Source of the DNA: Prinia subflava
Lineage: Eukaryota; Chordata; Aves; Passeriformes; Cisticolidae
DNA length: 64,000 nucleotides
Direction of reading: 5' to 3'
Assembly (NCBI RefSeq): GCF_021018805.1
Contig: NC_086247.1
Coordinates: 120,887,094 to 120,951,093, forward strand
The translations under genes and the position numbers were made by a program. The notes under the pieces were generated by a model, which searched no databases, was not told the DNA's origin, and was given only the letters and a program-made list of their open reading frames with translations. This document shows positions 36,777-48,510 of the stretch, in pieces; the stretch's first letter is position 1, and every line of letters begins with the position of its first letter.

Positions 36777-39395
36777 ACTTCTGATGTACAAAGGCAGATA
36801 CATTGGTGACAGTCACTGTTTCAGGGTATGAGACAATAAGTAGAAGTACTGCTAGCTGTGTAAAACTTCCAAGGAAATGTAGTCATTTTGTAACATTCAA
36901 AGTCATTGAATGTGAAAAGAAAACTAATAAAGTACTATGAACTACAAATGGATTTTACAGTCTCCAGACTGAAATTATTTCACTGCACTAAGAATAAAAA
37001 CATTCATGAGAGGACTTGCTGTTGGATCATGCTTTGCCAAATTGATGCTATTTATTCTGCTTCATAAACTGTTATTTTGGGGTGGAAAAACGTTGAATGA
37101 TATATGATTATCTAAATATATGCATATAAACACATATATGGATGTAAAATGTATAGGTTTAGATTTTGATGTTTATGAAGTTTTTCCAAGTGCATGTTAT
37201 ACAGAAGGCATCTTTTGAACTTAGATTTTGCATAGTCTAAAGGTGCTTCACTGCAGACATTGATGTGTCTGCTTCTTTGAGATAAGACTTTATTCCACCA
37301 CAGGTAACAAGAGTGGTTGCATGCAGGGGAGGAGGGATATGTGTGCAGCACTGGGCAAAGGATGGCCATGCTGCCAGCTTGGGGAATTTTTTGAGCAGTG
37401 AACACTTGCAGCAAAATAGCCATCAAGTCCAAGGCACTGTATTCCCTTGAGAAAAAGGGGGGGAAATGTGAAAGTATTAAAGGATATTTTCACAAGCATA
37501 AGGAAACTTCTCATGACTTAGGCTGTATAGAATTTGGGATGTAAGTAAGGTTAATACTGTGAACCACTGCAATAATGGGGAAACCCAGGAGTGGGTTTGC
37601 CATCTAGTTGATGGAGGGGTTTTTTAACTGCACAAAATTTTTCATCAAATAGAGAGTAAAAGTTAAATATAGAAGAAAAAACACATAAAGGACATTTTGG
37701 GAGAAAGGCATGCAACTAAATTTTTTGAGTGCTTGGAGTATCAGTGTTTGGGAGATGCAGTTTGGCTGTGATGTTCCCATCAGAACTGGTTTTGCGGAGA
37801 GTATTTGTATTTTCATTTGGCCCAGTCTAGTAGTTTTTTTGCAGGGAAGGGCTATACCACTGTTGCACGAATATCCTAAATGATAGAACTGGGCAGCTAC
37901 AGGAGATGAGTAGAGACTCTGAGCAGGCTTGGATATAACAGCTAGATAGAAATTAAAGGATGATAGGGTCTTGTTCAACCAAAGCAGGTAGGTTAGAAGC
38001 TGGGTGGCATGGAGGCAGGGAGGAAGAGTGATGGTTGGAGATCTGGTGCTCAGGAAGGTGATAAAAAGATATAAAGACACTGAGAACAGAAGAGCGTGTA
38101 AGGAAGTTCATGTCTTGATGTTTGAATCATCAATTGCCAAGCAAGGCTGTGAAGATGCCAAGTATTTGTGGGAGCCAGGCCTTAATAAAATGAGTAAGGA
38201 GATGGAGGCATTTGTTAATAAAGACACAGTTACAGTACATGATGGTGAAAAGCACAAAACATCCCAGCCAGAGGGACTGGGAAGTTCTTTGTGATAAAAC
38301 TGTCAAAATTGGAGCCTGGTAGTTTAGGTGGTAACAGGAGCAAAGTGCTGATACATTCAAACAGAAAAGCCACTTTGGCCTTAATCCATAAGTGTGAAAA
38401 TTTCATGCCTATTCATGAACCAACATTATCTGTAGTTTGGTGTAACTCATTCTTCATGCTTATTGAAGTGAACTGGAAAATACTGCTTCTTAAATTGACA
38501 AGTACATGATGCACAGGTTGAATATAACTGGAGAGATATTTACTGTTGCAAATACACTCTCTAGACTATTTAACACAAGAGCTGTTGAGCAAAATCTGGA
38601 CCTAAATGACATGCTTACCATTCTCTCTCAGACCACATACCCAGTATTTTAGGGGAGACACAGCATAGGCAGCAAGATGAGCTGCAGCTCTGGAGCAGGC
38701 CTTACAGGTGACAAATAAGGCTGCCACCAGCAGGATGCATTGGTAGTGTATTGCCCACAGCAATTCAAATGGAGGTGTCTTTGGACTGGTTGGGATTTTT
38801 TTCAAAGTCATTACAATGGCTATCCCCATAGTATTTTAGAGGAATGCTTGAAGAGTGAGGGAAGTTTTTTAGGGGGTGACAAACCTAAGAAAGGCTGGAG
38901 GCACTTAATATTGACTTGAAATGAAGAAAGAACTGATTGCACAAGCTGAAAACACAAGTGAGTTTCTATGCTTGATCTGTGTCCAAGCCTTCTGCTGAAG
39001 ATGTGGACAGTCCATTGTGTATTAACAGTCATGCATAGTCTTAAGTGTTTGTGTAGGCTCATAATTAACATCATCCAGCTTTCTCCTGATGGAACTTGTT
39101 TGATAGAACTTGTTTTTATTCCTTCTTTGTACTGAAGTGCCAGACCTACTGCTGCAGTAGCCCTCTCTTTAAAGGCACTGCTCCTCTCACTTTGCTGAAG
39201 CACTGACGTGCAATATGCCAACAGGAGCTACTTACTGGGTTTTGGAGCTGGTGACTGGGCAAAGTTGATGCCCAGGAAAAGGCATCTTTAAAGGCATTTG
39301 AATGAGGAACTGTGAAACAAGTGATATGCATCATGTTAAATCTACATATTGTGTTGTAGCCTATTTAAAGTAGTTACAGCTTTTGCTTTTCACGA
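36777..39395. other. Intergenic DNA, nothing recognised
   Basis: Unique AT-rich sequence. The longest frame (158 aa, 37604-38080 minus) is hydrophobic and Leu/Ser-rich with no recognised motif. An AT-rich patch lies at 37095-37150. No repeat family was recognised. Confidence 0.5.
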
Positions 39396-39399
39396 CCTT

Positions 39400-39720
39400 T
39401 TTTAATGTGAACACCAGAGGAAAAGAAGAGAAGGCGCTGCAGGGGTTAAGCTGCTTACTAGCTGGAAAAGAAAGGAATGTTAACAGGTAACAGCCAAATA
39501 CAAAATGACTAGTTTTGGCCTGCAGTGTTTTAGCAGACCAAAGGCGGGTGAGAAAGGCTCCCTGCTAAACAGTTGCAGTAACAAGACAGTGCTGCACATG
39601 GCCATGGGCGAGATCGGCACCAATAATCTTATCAGTCTTGAATTTTCGTGTCATACTGTCCCTAATGAATAAACCCATCCATATGACAGAGGTATTTATT
39701 GCTGATACATCTCATAATTT
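39400..39720. other. Candidate conserved non-coding element
   Basis: A repeat-free block with dense motif-like words, including CACCAATAATCTTATCAG (GATA-type and OTX-like cores) at about 39619-39636, CATATGACAG near 39680 and CCAAAGGCGGG near 39538. Its texture differs from the flanking AT-rich DNA. It is offered as a candidate enhancer in the mir-148a gene desert. Conservation is unproven. Confidence 0.2.
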
Positions 39721-41290
39721 TCTCAGCATTGCTTCTTAAAATTGTTTTATGGGAGAACAAACAAAAATCTATCTTTTTACTTTAGCACTTTCAAAACAAA
39801 GAGGTGTCTGCATTGTATCGCAAGTGTTCAGTTACTCAAAACCAATCCTCCCTATATTTATTGAATTTCTTATTCTTGTGTTTAAATCAGCCCAGCTCTG
39901 CCAAGAAAAGACGAACAGAGGAGTTATTTTGTGAAAAAAAAAAAAAGGGTCAAACTTGTCTGTTTTTTTCAAGGAGATAGATACTAGTCTACAAATGGGT
40001 TATGAAACATTGCGTAAGCCATTACTAACCACAGCCTAGCAAAAGGGGAACAATAAAATCTCAGATTCCCTGTCTGGATGTGAACTGTGCAATCAGAAAA
40101 GTTTCTTAATGGTGGAGTTCCACAGAAGACAAAAGAAACCCCAGCACTGATGGATTTGCTGGAAAACAGAACGATCAATTAAAAGGGGTTTGCTGACATA
40201 ATTCAGAGTTACAGAGTTCATCCCCTTTTAAAGAAAAATTAACATTATCCTAAAACTTAAACTGGATAGAAATTCATACCTGAGTTTCTAGGTTTGAAAT
40301 TAAAACCACAATCTGAAATTAAAACCCCATAATCTGAATTCCTCCATAGAAGATTTTGTTCACATTTGAAAGCTGCTAAACAAAACAAAAGAAAAAACCC
40401 ACACTTTACATTCCAAAAGAAATGATACCTCATCTTTAAATATAAAGATCCTTAGCTTTAGTTATCTGTAGTATGAGCATTATTCATCTTAGCTCATGCA
40501 CCAGAATATTTATAACTCAAAACAGGAGAAGTGAAAGACATCAGATGTAGAGAAATATTTCCTTCCTCAGTGTTAGGAGGAATTTGGCTGCTTCTGTTCA
40601 TTAGTGAAGGTTGTGCAGCGATGCTCTGCAATAAGTGGTGTCGTGGCAGCTTGATGGTTGGTTTTGTATGATGTAATATGGGCCACCCTGCAAAACCAGC
40701 ATTTCTTTAAATGACAGTCAAATAGTAGAGGAAACTGATCCCAGTGCAGAAGCAAACTGCTTTTTGAATCACTTTTGCTTCTGATGCAGCTCAGATCAGA
40801 AAAAATACACATTGTGAGTGAATGACACTACTGTACTAGGGCATTGCTCACATGTCCAAACACTGCACACCTTTGAAAATTCATTCTGGCCCAGATCTGT
40901 CAATGTGCAGCACTGTCTTTGGAGCTCACAGCTGTGCTAGTGGGAGTAGGGTAGGAAAAACAGCAAACAGTGGACAATGTATTTTCAAAACTGAACCAGA
41001 AAACAAGATAAATGTGCTCATCCTCAAGAGCTCTATATACATCTGTAATAGTATGATCCCACTTTGGGGAGGGTTTTTTATTTTTTCCCCTTAAAAAAGT
41101 AACAAAATGATGAACAAAATAAACTTTGAAACACAGAGGACAGCTAAAACTCAAAGCTCAGAAGACAATTCCCAGGACTGAGTGTTTATAACCATTAATT
41201 CTGTTAATCTGCTCTCTATCTTCTTGCTTCAGTTGTCTTTTAGTCCTTTCATTGATGGATATCAGTTGAACTGAGAGAAATCCAGTCCAA
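39721..41290. other. Intergenic DNA, nothing recognised
   Basis: Unique AT-rich sequence with short A-runs (39935-39946). No coding frame over 85 aa and no recognised repeat. Confidence 0.5.
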
Positions 41291-41296
41291 GTAGGT

Positions 41297-41362
41297 GGTA
41301 ATAATACTAATAATAATAGTAATAATAATAATAATAATAATAACAACAATAACAACAACAAC

Positions 41363-41426
<64 letters not shown>

Positions 41427-41428
41427 TT
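41297..41428. repeat. (TAA)n/(TTA)n fold-back microsatellite
   Basis: A TAA/AAC trinucleotide run (about 41297-41360) changes strand sense into a pure TTA run of more than 20 units (about 41361-41427). The first half can pair with the second, so a single strand can form a long hairpin. The frames read as Ile/Leu/Asn homopolymers and are not genes. Confidence 0.95.
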
Positions 41429-44400
41429 AAATCTACAAGACTCATTAGTAGTACCCCAGTCCTTCAGCAGTGGTACCATCAGGCCAATAGGATGTGTTCA
41501 CCCCCCAGTGACAAACTGCCTGTGGCAGTGGTCACAATTTTGTCACGTACTCATGCAGTGGTAAGTAGTAAAGCCTTCCTAGTGCTGCCATACAAATAAC
41601 ACCACCAGATCCTAGCAGTAATAATGAACTCTGGAAATTAAAGTGGCCATCTTCAAACCCAGCTATCTTTGGCATTAAGCCACTAATCCTAATCAACCTG
41701 GCTTCATTTCGTGGTCAACCACCACTAAGAGTATTAAGTGAACATTAGATGTTATTAAGCTCATTACACAAATGATGAAATGCCACCTCTTCTCACATTA
41801 ATTGGGAAGGAACTGCTTTTTTTTGTTGCAGTGAATGAACTCAATTAGAAATCTTGCTTTATTACCAATGGCAAAATGCTGTAGGTTCTCTGTTCTGGCT
41901 TCTCTGAGAAATTCCAGCAGAGTTTTTAGGGAAGAATGATGTAAACAGGGTGGCCTTTGTCAGTTTTCATGCTGACTCCCTCACCAGCTCTTCCAGAAGC
42001 TGATCAAGATCCTTCAGCAAGTCATAATGAAACTCGTGAAACTTGTGGGTTTGGCATTAATTCTGTGCATCCACTTATTCCCCAGGCCAGGAGCTGGGAT
42101 GTATGGACCAGGCAGGATCACTGCCCTGGTTCAACTGGGCTGGAGCATCAGTGGGACAAAGACCAGGCCTGACCTTTAGTCATTGACCTTCCAAGGCCAT
42201 GATAGTCATCAGGACCCATCAGCAGATAGGGGTACTGGACTCCAACTGCTCAGCCATGCCCGCTTCACATAGCTAAGAATACCATCACACCTCTCCCTCA
42301 CACTCAGCCACTGGAAAAACCCCCTCTTTGTATAACCTGACTGGCAAGACATTCTTGAATTAATTTTCTTCTTTCAACAGCCTCTTGAGGGTTTCAGATC
42401 CCTGAGGGGACTTTGCCCCATTAAATAATCCTTGTAACACTCACTGTTCCTCACCTCAAGGCCTATAAAAGTTACACTTTTCCAGTTCTCCTACTGAACT
42501 GCTTCTGTCTCATAGAAAAACATGTTCTTCCCCACAGTGTAGAAATCCTCCCAGTAATTCCAGCCACTTGGCACTGAGAACAAAAGCTCGTGTAAGTATG
42601 CAGTGATATTGGTAAGCAGAGGGCTAAGAACCAGCCTGCTGAAGCTGCAGAGAAAGACAACATAGGAGTTAACTTTCTCTTATCTGGAAATGTCAGCACT
42701 TGATAGGAATCATTTGAGGCACTTGAAACTGGTTCCATTTTGCAGCAACTCAAATTAGCAACCCACAGAGCACAACGCTGAAGCAAATGGCTGCTTTCCT
42801 TCCAAGCTCTCCAACATAATTTGTGGAGAAGATGCTTTGCTCCCTCAGGAGGTCAGACAGCATATTTTCCAGTGAAACTCTAGAAATATGGAAAAAAGAA
42901 TCTGAGAAATCCTTTGCTCGTGCCAGTATTTTAACTGCATTCTCGCATATAAAGGCTACTGTTTTTTTCTTCATGGAGGAAAGCATTTAATTTAAAGATC
43001 AGCTCTTATACTTTTCTATGGTATAGGAGAACTGAATTTGAATGAACTTCAAATTTAGTTTCAAGTAATCTACTTTGAATGTACTGCTAAGCTAGGAATT
43101 GCCTAGATGGGATTAATAAATGGAAAGGAGGAATTTCTTGGGAGAAACATTAGCTAACTACAGTTTCTTCTTTTCCTTACAATTTCTTAGCTCTAAACAC
43201 TTAGTGGTGTCTTTATTACCTATGACACTTTGTATTTAAGATTTTAATATACTTCTAAAGAAGAGTTAATACACTGCATTAACTTTTGACCATTTACTGC
43301 TAACCCTCAGTGTGGGGGAAGAAAAAAATTAAACAATCTTTTGCATACTGTAAATGATATAATCCATCATCCCACTCATACATGGTTTATGTGATTGCTA
43401 TCATGCGTGCTGATTTAGGACACTGATCCATCATTTCCTACGTGCCAGGTTGGCACGTGGCTCTGCCTTAACTCATTCCTCATCTGTCCCGGGAATGCAC
43501 CTATCAGGAAAAAAATCCCTGACACTCACTGAAGAGCTTGGAACACATCTGCTCTCGAGCAAAAAACATGCCTTGAATCTATGGGCTGTGTGAACAAAGA
43601 TTGCATGAAAACACGCAAAACAATTCTAATAATGCAAAAAAAAAAAAGTTTAAAAGTTATTAGTTCTGTAAAGAGTAAAACAAATATGCCCAAAATATCC
43701 AGAGACTTCAGTCAATGATCAGTTAACTAGAAATAATGGCTAAATTTCAGGAAATGTGAAACATGATTCAATTTGTTTATGCCTCAGGTATGGCACTTAC
43801 ATCTTTTAATCATTACCTGGAAGCTTTGTAAATATTTTAAGACTCAGCCTGTCCTTTCTGCATGCAAAGCACCAGATCCTCAGCTGCCACAAGATTTGTA
43901 ACTGAAGAATGTCTGTAATAAGGCAATTTACATACAATATATAGCTTTGTTTTTATGTCTGCTTTTTGGTACCACATTTGGTATTTTGAGACACAAACAG
44001 GTCTGAAAGCCCACCCAGGGACCAACCATCTCCAGCTGCTGGCAGAGCAGTTTCAGTGCTTGGCCATGAGCTGGGGACATGGACAGCTTGGGTCATAGGT
44101 CCCTGGGGCTGGTCCCTCTCTGGATACTCAATGCCATTTGGCCACCCCATAGGTGGCATACAACCCCCATGGGATGGCACACAACCTTTATGCACATAGC
44201 CAAGGTCACCCCCAGAGAGTTATCACTGCCGTCAGAGTCCTTAAGGCTATCACTGCTCCCTTTCCCTGTCAGGGACCTTCCTCCCATAAAGTGATGAGGC
44301 TAATTGCTTTCCATGTCTCCAAAGAAATTACAGCAGTGAAGACCCTGCCTTAATCTAAGGCCTCCATCTTTGTTTGGAGAGCTCCTTCCCACTAGAATCC

Positions 44401-46505
44401 TGACCTGCTGCTTCTTTTTGGGATTAGCTTCAGAAAATCAGTTTTTACATAGTTTTGGTAGAATGTCCCTGTCCCCTATCTCCTCAGAGGGTGAGGTGAA
44501 GAAGCTGTAATGATATCACACACTGGCGTGCCCCAGCACAGAAGGTGCCTTCCCAAGCCCATGGGGCCTCGACTATCGAGGATATGGCTGGGTTAGGGAC
44601 TGGAGTTGAGTAAAATGTATAACCATAAAGAGTTGTATGGAAAGGAAAAATTATTTTGGGAGAGGGTATCCCCCAGCTAGGTGATCAGTCTACATGGAGA
44701 TGAGAGCTCCCACCAGAGATCATGGGTGCCTAGAGCCAGTCTGGATCATTTTAACTAAAAATACAGATATTCTGTAAAGTCTTCTTTTTTTCTCCAAAAT
44801 GCCATTCAGGGAAACTCCATGGTTATTGAGAGCAGTTACTGCCTTCATATGAAGAGCTTTGCTTTTTAATGTATCTTACAGGAGCTCGGTTTTTGAGATA
44901 AGTCTAACTTGATTAATTTCTTTCAACTGTGGGAAATGTAATTTCTAAGTCACCCTTATTTTGGTCATTTATCAGATCTCAGCATCCTCACTATCTCATA
45001 GTGTTGCTTTTATGGAAATACTGCCTAGAAAATGTTAGGCAAAATTAGTTAATCTCATCTAAATGCATTTGGCATAGGGCTTTGGTTTGAAGCAATTCTT
45101 AAAGTTTTAGAATGTAAGTGGCCAATTTTTCATCTAGCTCTGCTGACTGGCTTGGTTATAAAATGAAGAGGTTGTCATGACCCCCTAGAACAAATCAGTA
45201 ATGCAAAGTAATGAGTGCTAGCATAAAGCAGAACAGTTTTCTGTTCTACTGGGGAAGAGAACATGGGCATCAGTCTGAGGCACTCATGGGGAATCAGTGG
45301 AGCCCCATGAGAGCAGGGGCTGGAACAGGACTGTGGGTGTCACAGCAGCAGTGCTGGGACCAGCAGATGGGATTCATGGCCCTCAGGCACCACCATGCTT
45401 GGGAGTGGAGGCTTGGTGTCCTGGCTTCCTGCCAGATTGAAGACTGCTGAACCCCCCAATACTGCCCCCAGTGTTTAAAGAGCAGGGCATGAACCATCAA
45501 AGGGGAATACTACAGACTCACCAGGATGAAAATACCCTTGTTTCTTGAGCCTTGGCGTATCTGTCAGAATATTTTGTAAACAATGCCTTGTGTCTTTTAC
45601 CTCTCTTTCCTGTAGTATTGATAAGAAACATCTTGGTGTATGTGTGAGGATGGAAGGCGAGCACTTCAGGAGATTCTGAAGGAGGAATCCCTAAAGACAC
45701 TCAGCAAGTAATTTTGTTAGAGAAGAGAGCTCCAGAGCTGGGAGCTAGCTTTCCTTGACCCGCCTCTTTGCATTTGGAGGATCTGGTGAAGGCAGATGAC
45801 CATTCTTCCTGCAGGAATGGAAATGGGTGTGTGAGAACATAGCTGTGCAGTGATGCATCCCAGTGAGGCATCCTTCACACCATCTGCCCTGTGGATGGGA
45901 AAAAGTTTTCTGGTTCTAGTGCTGGATTTTTTCAGTGATGTGTTGAGCATAACAGGCACAGATGCTTGTTTCCTTTTAGTAAAATTGATATCCTGAAGGC
46001 CTCTCTTTCCAAAAGACAATACAGGCAATTACTCTCTAAACTTTGAGACTTGATGTATTATCACTCCCTTTTCAGCAGGTGTGAGAAATTGTTATTCCAC
46101 ATCAGCAAGAATCACTATTCTGCTTCTTTGGAAGGAATTTTTCACTGGTAAGTATAAAAAGAGACATTTAACAAGGCATTTAAGACAGAGAGGCTATTGT
46201 CTAGACCAATTACATTTGTCTCAGGGAAGTTACATGAGGCATTGTGATGCTTCATCTGCAAAGCTTTGCATATTATTGTTGGAACCATGTGGGTCAGAGG
46301 ACAAAACTGTTAGTCTCTGCTGGCTAAGGAATAGTCTCATTTTACCAAACTCTCCACCTGGTGGCCTTTCAACCCACACTTGTCAGCAAAGAGTGTTTGG
46401 GACACCACCTGTTGGGAAAAACCTACTGTTTTATGCAAGCACAAAGCAAACTGTCAGGTAACTGCTGTACTCCTATTCTGCCCTGGTCAGGCAATTCAAA
46501 CCTTG
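41429..46505. other. Intergenic DNA, nothing firmly recognised
   Basis: Unique sequence with GC slightly above the left flank in 41950-42500 and 43980-44760. The latter segment contains a perfect CCTCGA-CTA-TCGAGG inverted repeat at about 44568-44582 and could be an old LTR, but I cannot identify one. A perfect 8-bp-arm palindrome lies at 43440-43458. Confidence 0.4.
46351..46364 (-). promoter_or_regulatory. CTCF-like motif
   Basis: The minus strand reads CCACCAGGTGGAGA, one core mismatch (A for C at the twelfth position) from the CTCF core consensus. A single-motif match in unique sequence; occupancy is unknown. Confidence 0.3.
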
Positions 46506-46512
46506 CTATCAA

Positions 46513-46625
46513 GTGTAGTTGGGGCACTTGGGCACATGGTTTAGTGGTGGACTTGGCAGTCCAGAGTTAATGGTTGGACTCAATCTTAAAAGCATTTTCC
46601 AACCTAAATTACTTTATGATTCTAC
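46513..46625 (+). mobile_element. CR1 LINE, short 3' tail
   Basis: Only the last roughly 110 bp of a CR1 element: GGGCACATGGTTTAGTGGTG, GGTTGGACTCAATCTTAAAA, TTTTCCAACCTAAAT, then TTATGATTCTAC. It is closely related in text to the tail at 36650-36776. Confidence 0.9.
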
Positions 46626-46807
46626 TGCATAGAAATCCTCAATTACCTGGTATTGAGATCAACAGGCTGAAATATTGTTCTCCACTTATTCAACTATTAA
46701 ATGTCCCATCATCTACTTAGAGAGCAAAAACAGTACACCTTGCTTAATGATATATTATAAAACAATGAACTAGTGCCATGAGCAGTTTGTTACCCTCACA
46801 GGTGGGG

Positions 46808-47290
46808 ATGCTGGATGATGTGAATCTCAGCATGTATTTGCAGCCTAGAAAGCCACTAGTACCCTGGGCTTCATCAAAAGCAGCCTGGCCAGCAGGTCAG
46901 GGAATGTGATTCTTCTCCTCTTCTTTGCTCTTGTGAGACCACACCTGGAGTGCTGCATCCAGGTCTGGGATCCTCCACACAGAAAAGACATGGAGCAAGT
47001 CCAGAGGAGGGCCACAAACATGATCAGGGGGCTGGAGCACTTCTCCTATGAACACTGGCTGACAGCTGGGGCTGTTCAGTATGGGAAAGTCTCTGGGGAC
47101 ACCTTATAGCACCTACCAGTGCCTAAAGGAGGCCTACAAGAAAGTTAGAGGTGGACTTTCTCTAAGAGCATGTGGTGACAGGACAATGGGCAATGGCTTC
47201 AAACTGAAAGAAGCAGTTTGGAACTAGGTGGTCTTTAAAGTATCTTCCAATCCAAAACATTACGTGATTCTGTGATTCTGCAATTCTGGA
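46808..47290 (+). mobile_element. CR1 LINE, end of ORF2 plus 3' region
   Basis: A longer CR1 3' part. The block around 46905-46980 (CTTGTGAGACCACACCTGGA, TGCATCCAGGTCTGGGATCC) encodes the conserved C-terminal end of CR1 ORF2 (reading near [19 protein letters not shown]). This is followed by the CCAGAGGAGGGCCACAAACA and GGGGCTGTTCAG blocks, and it ends GTGATTCTGTGATTCTGC near 47280. There is an internal deletion in the 3' region. The frame is short and broken, so the copy is dead. Confidence 0.92.
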
Positions 47291-48335
47291 TTCTCGATTT
47301 GTAAATATCTTATAATAATACAAGTTACTTCATAGGCTTTAAAAGGATTTTCCAAATATGAGAGGCAGCTCTCAGTTCAACAGAAATTTCCTTGACTGAC
47401 TGAGCAAAATGCTGAAAAATGTGTGCATTGCAGTCATTTAATTTTTGGAGAAGATACCTGTGGGTAAGTCAGAAGGGCTAAGTCCTAAGATCTGGATCAC
47501 AAGGAGACAATTTTCTTTATGTGCCCTGGCTATTTTGTCTCAGCCCTTGGTTTCTTAGTATGAGGTCCCCTCAGCACTGATTGCCACTGGTTTGGTACTC
47601 TGCACCTCTTCATCTTTAGCTGAATTCAAATCAACACATCTCTTGGGACAGTCTCAAACAGCTGTTCTAGAGTAGCACTGTTCTGTCCCAGTCAGAATAT
47701 ATATATGTGCTAGCCAGAGATCAAAAACTGCATTTCTTTTCCACCTGAGCCACCTTGTGGGCTCTTTTCCTATGGCAAAAATGCTACTTTTAAGAGAAAA
47801 GATACCATTCACAGTGTATAGTTCAGAGCATCGTAGTGGAAATTTGATGGAGAAAACAGCAGTACTGTAGGACTTGATTCATCACTGCTTGATCACCAGA
47901 CTCTTCAAGGACCTCTCTGAAATGAATTAATTTGTTTTACAGCTCCACATTAAAAAAAAAAAAAAAAAAAATTGAGCATCTAGAGAGTCCTGTCCAGGCA
48001 TGGACATGGATGTGGACATGAACAAATCTCAGATTTGGCAACAGAATTGATCCCTTGATTATTTTCCCTGATACTGTCAGGACTCTGAAACACATACGGC
48101 CAAGTTCGCCAACAGATTTTTTTGACACTGCTCTCTCAGGAGAGAGACATCTGGGAATTCATTAAGTTAAGTTTAACATTACCTCCAGCCTCTCATAGAG
48201 AAGCCTTTCTATCCCTGGAGGTTGGAATCATGTGTTAGGGTGCTCTCCTCATTATGCAAAGTACCTTGAATGGTGCCCCAGGGTGCAATAGTGCCAGGGA
48301 AATTTAAGCCAGTGAAAATGCAGTGGGACCATGTG
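47291..48335. other. Intergenic DNA, nothing recognised
   Basis: Unique sequence with a 20-nt A run at about 47951-47970. No coding frame or transposon recognised. Confidence 0.5.
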
Positions 48336-48339
48336 AAAT

Positions 48340-48510
48340 GGTTTTCATAGACTCAGAGAATAGTTAGTTTCAGAAGGGACCTTTAAAGATCACGTAGTCC
48401 AACTCCCCTGCTGTGGGCAGGAACATCTGTCATTGTAGCAGCTCTTGCTCAAAGACCTGTCCAACCTGGCCTTGAGCACTTACACGGATGGTACTCCACA
48501 ATATCTTTTG
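48340..48510 (-). mobile_element. CR1 LINE, 3'-end fragment, minus strand
   Basis: Plus-strand text starts with the reverse complement of the CR1 end (CATAGACTCAGAGAATAGTT). It continues AGAAGGGACCTTTAAAGATC and TAGTCCAACTCCCCTGC to ACCTGGCCTTGAGCAC, the standard reverse-strand order. Oriented opposite to its two CR1 neighbours. Confidence 0.9.

Noticed and set aside
41158..41564. Poly-Ile and poly-Leu ORFs
   Set aside because: Translation of the TAA/TTA microsatellite.
43980..44780. Possible old LTR with a CCTCGA/TCGAGG inverted repeat
   Set aside because: No TG/CA termini, target duplication or partner could be found; composition alone is not enough.
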